DNA of 9,958 nt from Clostridia bacterium. Its GTDB lineage: Bacteria > Bacillota_A > Clostridia > Lachnospirales > Cellulosilyticaceae. The position numbers and the translations under genes are program-made. This document shows, one piece after another, positions 6,388 through 9,958 of the stretch (positions are counted from its first letter, which is position 1; every line of letters begins with the position of its first letter). The notes below the pieces were generated by a model, which was not told where the DNA came from, ran no database searches, and was given only the letters and a program-made list of their open reading frames with translations. The stretch is from positions 1-9,958 of the forward strand of contig JARBTY010000104.1 of NCBI GenBank assembly GCA_029239935.1, written 5' to 3'.

Positions 6388-6963
6388 ATGCCTAAGATTA
6401 TTCATAACATACAACAGCGCATTGAAGATAATGCACTGGAACTGTTCAGCCGCTATGATTTTAACCAAGTTGATATGAAAATGATAGCTAAAAAATGTAG
6501 TATAGCCGTAGGCACACTGTATAATTATTATCCTAATAAAATGCAGCTTTTTATCAGTGTTGTTCAAAAAAGCTGGGGTGAAACTTCAACGGCTCTAGAC
6601 GCTATTTATTTTGCTGATACTTCACCTTTTGAAAAACTTTATAAAAGTATAGAAATTCTTTATGATGATATAAAGCTTCGAAAAGGTATGGGCAAATCTA
6701 TTTACAAGATTCTTGCAAAATACGAATTAGATGATGATTTAGTTGATACCTTTCACACCATTTTCTTTAAAATTGAGAGGCTTTTTGAAGCTTTTGAAAA
6801 AAAGAGTCTTTCATGCTCACCTGAATCGGTCGATATCAGATTAGCTAAATCCTTGATTGTTATGCTTCAAAATTCTATCGTCTCCTACCCTAATCATAGG
6901 CAGGACAATCTTAATTTTGTCAGAGACTTTTTTTATACCTTTCTCCATCATGAAAACCCCTGA
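6388..6963 (+). CDS. TetR/AcrR-family transcriptional regulator
   Basis: A 191-residue regulator. The N-terminal DNA-binding domain covers about residues 6-52: helix one is IQQRIEDNALELFSRYDF, and the helix-turn-helix is VDMKMIAKKCSIAVGTLYNYYPNK (28-51) with the typical GTLYNYY recognition helix. The C-terminal part (about 60-191) is helical and ligand-binding in this family, but too variable to name a ligand. The start is taken at 6388 because AAAGGAG (6374-6380) lies seven bases before ATG; the longer open frame from 6316 would begin within the promoter. It is divergent from asnA and convergent with the amidase gene, 16 bases between stops. No efflux pump or enzyme adjoins it, so its target is unknown. 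It may repress itself. Confidence 0.9.
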   Translation: MPKIIHNIQQRIEDNALELFSRYDFNQVDMKMIAKKCSIAVGTLYNYYPNKMQLFISVVQKSWGETSTALDAIYFADTSPFEKLYKSIEILYDDIKLRKGMGKSIYKILAKYELDDDLVDTFHTIFFKIERLFEAFEKKSLSCSPESVDIRLAKSLIVMLQNSIVSYPNHRQDNLNFVRDFFYTFLHHENP

Positions 6964-6979
6964 TAAAACGATACTGTTC

Positions 6980-7639
6980 TTATGTGATACGGTGGGTAAT
7001 GCCATAATACTGAAGGACACCTTCTACAATTTCTTTCGCTACTTCTTCTCTATAAGCATCATTGCCCATAAGTTCTGCCTCTGGTCTGTAATCCATAAAA
7101 CCAGGTTCTATAAGGGCCGCTGGCATCTCTGTTGTTCTAAGGACATAAAAATTGGCTGATTTTACGCCTCTGTTTCTCTGACTGGTGCCTCTTAGTAAGG
7201 CATCTAATAAATTGGTAGCAAGCCTTTGTCCTTTGCTGCTTGTAGGATAATAAAAAGTTTCTATCCCGCTTGCCCTCGTCTGATATTCGCTGCCGAGTGT
7301 ATTGTAGTGAATACTGACAAAAGTTGCTATATCTTTACCCGATAGGTTGACCCCTTCTCTTTGCAGTTGGTCTCTGTACTCTCTATAGACACGGTTAGCC
7401 TCTTCCGTTCTTTCTGGCAGCGGTGTATCGGTTTCATCTGGCGAAGTCAAATAGGTCTCAAATCCCAACTGACTGGCATATAATTCTGCCAGGGCTGCCA
7501 CAGTTTTGTTAAATTCATACTCCTGAATAACTCTGCCATCTCCCAGTGGGGGAGTACGCCTTTCTGGAGTGGTTATGCCATGTCCCCCATCTAATATAAG
7601 AAGGGGCGCAAATCCTAATAGCTCTTTTACATCAATCAT
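6980..7639 (-). CDS. N-acetylmuramoyl-L-alanine amidase (Amidase_3), phage-endolysin type
   Basis: This zinc enzyme cuts the bond between N-acetylmuramic acid and L-alanine in peptidoglycan. The 219 residues are almost entirely the catalytic domain. Zinc and catalytic residues are His20 (LDGGHG), Glu40 (ExxxN), His111 (SIHYN) and Glu178 (ALIEPGFMDY). The segment TPERRTPPLGDGRVIQEYEFN (24-44) resembles the TPGKRSP...EFEFN pattern of phage amidases rather than host autolysins. There is no signal peptide, membrane helix or wall-binding repeat, so it should stay in the cytoplasm unless released by a holin or lysis; none is adjacent. AGGAGG (7650-7645) lies five bases before ATG. A perfect TATAAT lies at 7697-7692 on the minus strand without a good -35; ung is 97 bases upstream, so co-transcription is also possible. 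Confidence 0.9.
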   Translation of the reverse strand: MIDVKELLGFAPLLILDGGHGITTPERRTPPLGDGRVIQEYEFNKTVAALAELYASQLGFETYLTSPDETDTPLPERTEEANRVYREYRDQLQREGVNLSGKDIATFVSIHYNTLGSEYQTRASGIETFYYPTSSKGQRLATNLLDALLRGTSQRNRGVKSANFYVLRTTEMPAALIEPGFMDYRPEAELMGNDAYREEVAKEIVEGVLQYYGITHRIT

Positions 7640-7736
7640 AACATCCTCCTGCCATAAAATGTGGAAATTCTCTTAAAATAGATTCCATACTATTATAGTC
7701 GGACGGCTTGTTTATTTATAACCAAATTTCTCTGTT

Positions 7737-8411
7737 TTAAAGATTTTCTATCTGCCAGTCAATGGGTATTTGATGAAATGTCTTTAGGAGTTCATTTGCT
7801 TTTCTAAAATGGTCACACCCAAAAAAGCCATTATGTGCTGATAGAGGACTTGGATGGGCTGCTGTTAAAACAGCATGATGCTTTTGCGTAATGATTTCCA
7901 TTTTTTTCTTAGCAGGCGCCCCCCACAACATAAAAATAACAGGCTCTTTTCTTTCATTAAGTGTCTTTATCACACAGTCTGTAAACACTTCCCAGCCTTT
8001 TCCCTTATGAGACTGCGGGCTTCCCGCTCTCACTGTGAGCACAGTGTTAAGAAGAAGTACCCCTTCTCCTGCCCACTTTATAAGATGTCCATTGTTAGGA
8101 ATGTAACACCCAAGCGTATCCCTTAGTTCTTTGTAAATATTTTTCAGAGATGGCGGAATGGCTATCCCTGGCTGAACAGAAAAAGCCATACCATGGGCCT
8201 GCTGGGGGCCATGATACGGATCTTGACCTAAAATGACAACCTTTGTATCTTCATAACTTGTTGTTTTGAGAGCGTTAAATATATCATACATATTTGGATA
8301 AACTGTATGATGTCTGTATTCCTCTTTTAGAAATGTTCTAAGTACTTCGTAATAAGGCTTGTCAAATTCTTCTTTCAAATAATTGTCCCACGAATTATTA
8401 AACGTTATCAT
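7737..8411 (-). CDS. ung: Uracil-DNA glycosylase, family 1
   Basis: Ung removes uracil from DNA, starting base-excision repair after cytosine deamination or dUTP incorporation. The 224-residue length is normal. All family motifs are present: GQDPYH (62-67) with the water-activating Asp64, AFSV (76-79), PPSLKN (86-91), LLLN with Asn122 for uracil recognition, and HPSPLSA (186-192) with catalytic His186 and the minor-groove leucine loop. AAGGA (8425-8421) lies nine bases before ATG and directly beside the stop of the Rrf2 gene; with only 15 bases between the genes they are probably co-transcribed. No terminator is visible after it. Confidence 0.97.
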   Translation of the reverse strand: MITFNNSWDNYLKEEFDKPYYEVLRTFLKEEYRHHTVYPNMYDIFNALKTTSYEDTKVVILGQDPYHGPQQAHGMAFSVQPGIAIPPSLKNIYKELRDTLGCYIPNNGHLIKWAGEGVLLLNTVLTVRAGSPQSHKGKGWEVFTDCVIKTLNERKEPVIFMLWGAPAKKKMEIITQKHHAVLTAAHPSPLSAHNGFFGCDHFRKANELLKTFHQIPIDWQIENL

Positions 8412-8426
8412 TGTCTCATTTCCTTT

Positions 8427-8882
8427 TTAAATATAGTACATAATGTTGTCATCTATATGGAGCACTTGATACTCCTTCATAAGCTCTTCTAGTGTGATGT
8501 GGTCAATGACCTCCAGCACACTTTCTGTCATTTTTTTCCATACGTTATCCCATATACACTGCTGCATATTTTTTAAGATAAGTGAAACGCTCTCACTTGG
8601 GGGTTCTTCATCCACTAGACATATTTCGCCTTCTATCGCCCGTATAATATCTCCTACGGTAATCTTTGCCGAATCTTTAGCCAGCATATACCCTCCTTGT
8701 GCACCTTTAACACTTCTAACGATACCAGCTTTTTTTAACAGTGAAAAAACTTGCTCCAAATAATTAACAGATAAATCCTGTCTCTTTGCAATATGAATTA
8801 ACGCTACCTGTTCTCCTGCTGAATGAGCTGCTAAATCAACCAACGCTCTTAGTCCATATCTCGTTTTAGTAGAAATTTTCAT
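8427..8882 (-). CDS. Rrf2-family transcriptional regulator, CymR/IscR-like
   Basis: A 151-residue winged-helix regulator. The N terminus MKISTKTRYGLRALVDLA is the family signature, followed by the helix-turn-helix (about 27-52) and the wing KGAQGGYML (59-67). ITVGDIIRAIEGE (74-86) leads into the sensor region. IscR ligates an Fe-S cluster through three clustered cysteines; here only Cys88 (EGEICLV) and Cys109 (MQQCIWDNVW) exist, 21 residues apart, so the standard triad is absent. The C-terminal NIMYYI resembles the tail of B. subtilis CymR, a sulfur-metabolism repressor that senses through a partner protein. Whether it binds a cluster is open. AAGGAGG (8895-8889) is six bases before ATG at 8882; the longer frame to 8951 runs through the promoter. 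It precedes ung. Confidence 0.92.
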   Translation of the reverse strand: MKISTKTRYGLRALVDLAAHSAGEQVALIHIAKRQDLSVNYLEQVFSLLKKAGIVRSVKGAQGGYMLAKDSAKITVGDIIRAIEGEICLVDEEPPSESVSLILKNMQQCIWDNVWKKMTESVLEVIDHITLEELMKEYQVLHIDDNIMYYI

Positions 8883-8922
8883 ATGTCCCCTCCTTGTAAT
8901 CCCTAGTGTTCCTATATATTTA

Positions 8923-8951
8923 ATACTATATCCTTTATTTTTGAATGTCAA
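8923..8951 (-). promoter_or_regulatory. Promoter of the Rrf2-ung unit
   Basis: On the minus strand a perfect TTGACA (8951-8946) and TAGTAT (8928-8923) are 17 bases apart. The start point would be near 8916, about 34 bases before the Rrf2 start codon. The A+T-rich stretch across the -10 (TATAGTATTAAATATATA) is an imperfect inverted repeat with 12 of 18 positions symmetrical, possibly a site for autoregulation, though base composition alone could give this. The -35 lies just beyond the yitT-like stop codon. Confidence 0.8.
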
Positions 8952-8953
8952 TA

Positions 8954-9805
8954 CTATCTTCTAAATCCTTCTCCTACCACCTCGTGTAAATTTTGTACGG
9001 TTACAAAGGCCGATGCATCAATTTCTGAAATATGCCGTTTAAGCTCAATAAATTGCTTTCGGTCCATCACAGTTGTTATAACTGTTTTTTGTTCTTTACT
9101 GTATGCTCCCTCTGCATGATAGATTGTTGCCCCTCTATCTAACGTATGGAGAATATAGTTGTTAATATACTGAGAATGTTCACCATTAGAAGGAATAATC
9201 GTTACAAACTTTTGAATGTTAATACCTGATATAATATAATCAATGAGCATGCTGGTTGCAATAACTCCAAATACTGCATAAAGTCCTTTTTCCAGTCCAA
9301 AAATACCTATTGCAAGGAGTACCACTGACATATCTGCTATAACAAGTGCTGCGCCTATATTGAGGGAACTATACTTTGCAATAATCTTTGCGATAATATC
9401 CGTTCCTCCTGAAGAGGCTTCTAGGTTAAAGACAATAGATTGTCCTAAAGCTATAAACAATGCCCCAAAAAGTAAAACAACCAGTGTATCCTGGCTAAGA
9501 GGCTTTAGGTTCGGAAAGGCCATTTCTAAACCTAGCATAAGAAGCGAAATCTCCAAACTGCATACAATACTCCTTAGTCCAAAACTTTTTCCCAATATGA
9601 TAAACCCTATTGCAAACATGATAATATCTAATACCAAAATAATAAGTCCTATAGGCACAGCCGGCAGTACTGCCTTTATAACAACAGATAACCCGCTTAC
9701 ACCACCGGCAGCCAGCTGTGAAGGCAGCCAAAAAAAGTATAATCCTAAAGAGATCAATAGTGCCCCGATAAACATCCCCATATATTCTCTGATTATTTTA
9801 TTCAC
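8954..9805 (-). CDS. YitT-family membrane protein (DUF161 plus C-terminal DUF2179)
   Basis: A 283-residue protein of the YitT family, widespread in Bacillota and without an established biochemical function. The N-terminal two thirds have about five to six hydrophobic helices (near 9-28, 48-70, 78-97, 107-127, 149-169, 174-194), with glycine-rich motifs AAGGVSG (32-38) and SSGGTD (131-136) typical of the duplicated DUF161 units. The C-terminal soluble DUF2179 domain (about 197-283) contains DRGATIYHAEGAYSK and resembles small ligand-binding PII-like folds. The start is placed at GTG 9805 because AAAGAGGTGA (9820-9811) lies eight bases upstream; ATG 9823 has only a weak AGG before it. The gene appears to stand alone. 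Family assignment is firm; its role is unknown. Confidence 0.88.
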   Translation of the reverse strand: MNKIIREYMGMFIGALLISLGLYFFWLPSQLAAGGVSGLSVVIKAVLPAVPIGLIILVLDIIMFAIGFIILGKSFGLRSIVCSLEISLLMLGLEMAFPNLKPLSQDTLVVLLFGALFIALGQSIVFNLEASSGGTDIIAKIIAKYSSLNIGAALVIADMSVVLLAIGIFGLEKGLYAVFGVIATSMLIDYIISGINIQKFVTIIPSNGEHSQYINNYILHTLDRGATIYHAEGAYSKEQKTVITTVMDRKQFIELKRHISEIDASAFVTVQNLHEVVGEGFRR

Positions 9806-9900
9806 TTTTATCACCTCTTTCATATACCTATTATGATACACTTCTTATTTTTTATAATACTCTTTTTTTATTATATCATTTAAAAGTATGATAAAGTATA

Positions 9901-9928
9901 AAAGAGATACTTTTTATCGTATCTCTTT
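9901..9928. terminator. Hairpin upstream of the yitT-like gene, possible terminator
   Basis: AAAGAGATAC (9901-9910) pairs perfectly with GTATCTCTTT (9919-9928) around an eight-base loop. On the minus strand the stem ends in TTT and continues TATACTTTAT, a fair T-rich tail, so it may end a gene lying beyond the right edge and transcribed toward the yitT-like gene. On the plus strand the tail is CTAAAG, which is poor. Confidence 0.55.
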
Positions 9929-9958
9929 CTAAAGATTTGCTTACTTAATTATTTGGAC

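Noticed and set aside
9360..9836. Plus-strand open frame of 158 codons opposite the yitT-like gene
   Set aside because: It is the antisense shadow of a clear membrane-protein gene; its low-complexity composition rich in S, P, I and N is what the reverse of hydrophobic codons gives.
1..9958. CRISPR array, insertion sequence, tRNA or rRNA gene
   Set aside because: No regularly spaced repeat series, transposase motif, cloverleaf or conserved rRNA sequence was seen on reading both strands; direct repeats found are only pairs in promoter regions.

Overview
The window comes from a low-GC, anaerobic member of the Bacillota, most likely class Clostridia. The evidence is the A+T-rich codon use, strong AGGAGG-type ribosome binding sites before almost every gene, an oxygen-sensitive class III ribonucleotide reductase with its activase, and a T-box riboswitch. 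The genus cannot be fixed from the sequence alone.

Layout. Positions 1-271 are a non-coding leader with two hairpins, then a promoter overlapped by a 32-bp-spaced direct repeat that may be a pair of NrdR boxes. The nrdD-nrdG operon (272-2874, + strand) follows and ends in a strong terminator. A short membrane-protein gene of unknown function (2939-3253, -) has its own promoter and a perfect palindrome in its leader. A two-gene minus-strand unit (4816 to 3400) encodes a YdcZ/DUF606-type membrane protein and a lactate/2-hydroxyacid dehydrogenase, and ends in a hairpin terminator. asnA (4912-5919, -) is preceded by a full T-box leader with an AAC (Asn) specifier and a consensus promoter. A TetR-family regulator (6388-6963, +) is divergent from asnA and convergent with a phage-type N-acetylmuramoyl-L-alanine amidase gene (6980-7639, -). 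An Rrf2-family regulator and ung are tightly spaced (8882 to 7737, -). A YitT-family membrane protein (8954-9805, -) closes the window, followed by a hairpin at 9901-9928.

How the genes fit together. NrdD makes deoxynucleotides without oxygen and NrdG installs its glycyl radical. The dehydrogenase probably reduces a 2-oxoacid with NADH. AsnA makes asparagine and is switched on when uncharged tRNA-Asn accumulates. Ung removes uracil from DNA and seems to be co-transcribed with an Rrf2 regulator.

Most of the window is ordinary chromosomal housekeeping. I see no CRISPR array, insertion sequence, rRNA or tRNA gene, and no clear new multi-gene system. The more interesting points are the altered substrate loop of the dehydrogenase, the lone signal-less amidase, the candidate NrdR boxes, and the cysteine-poor Rrf2 regulator placed ahead of ung.
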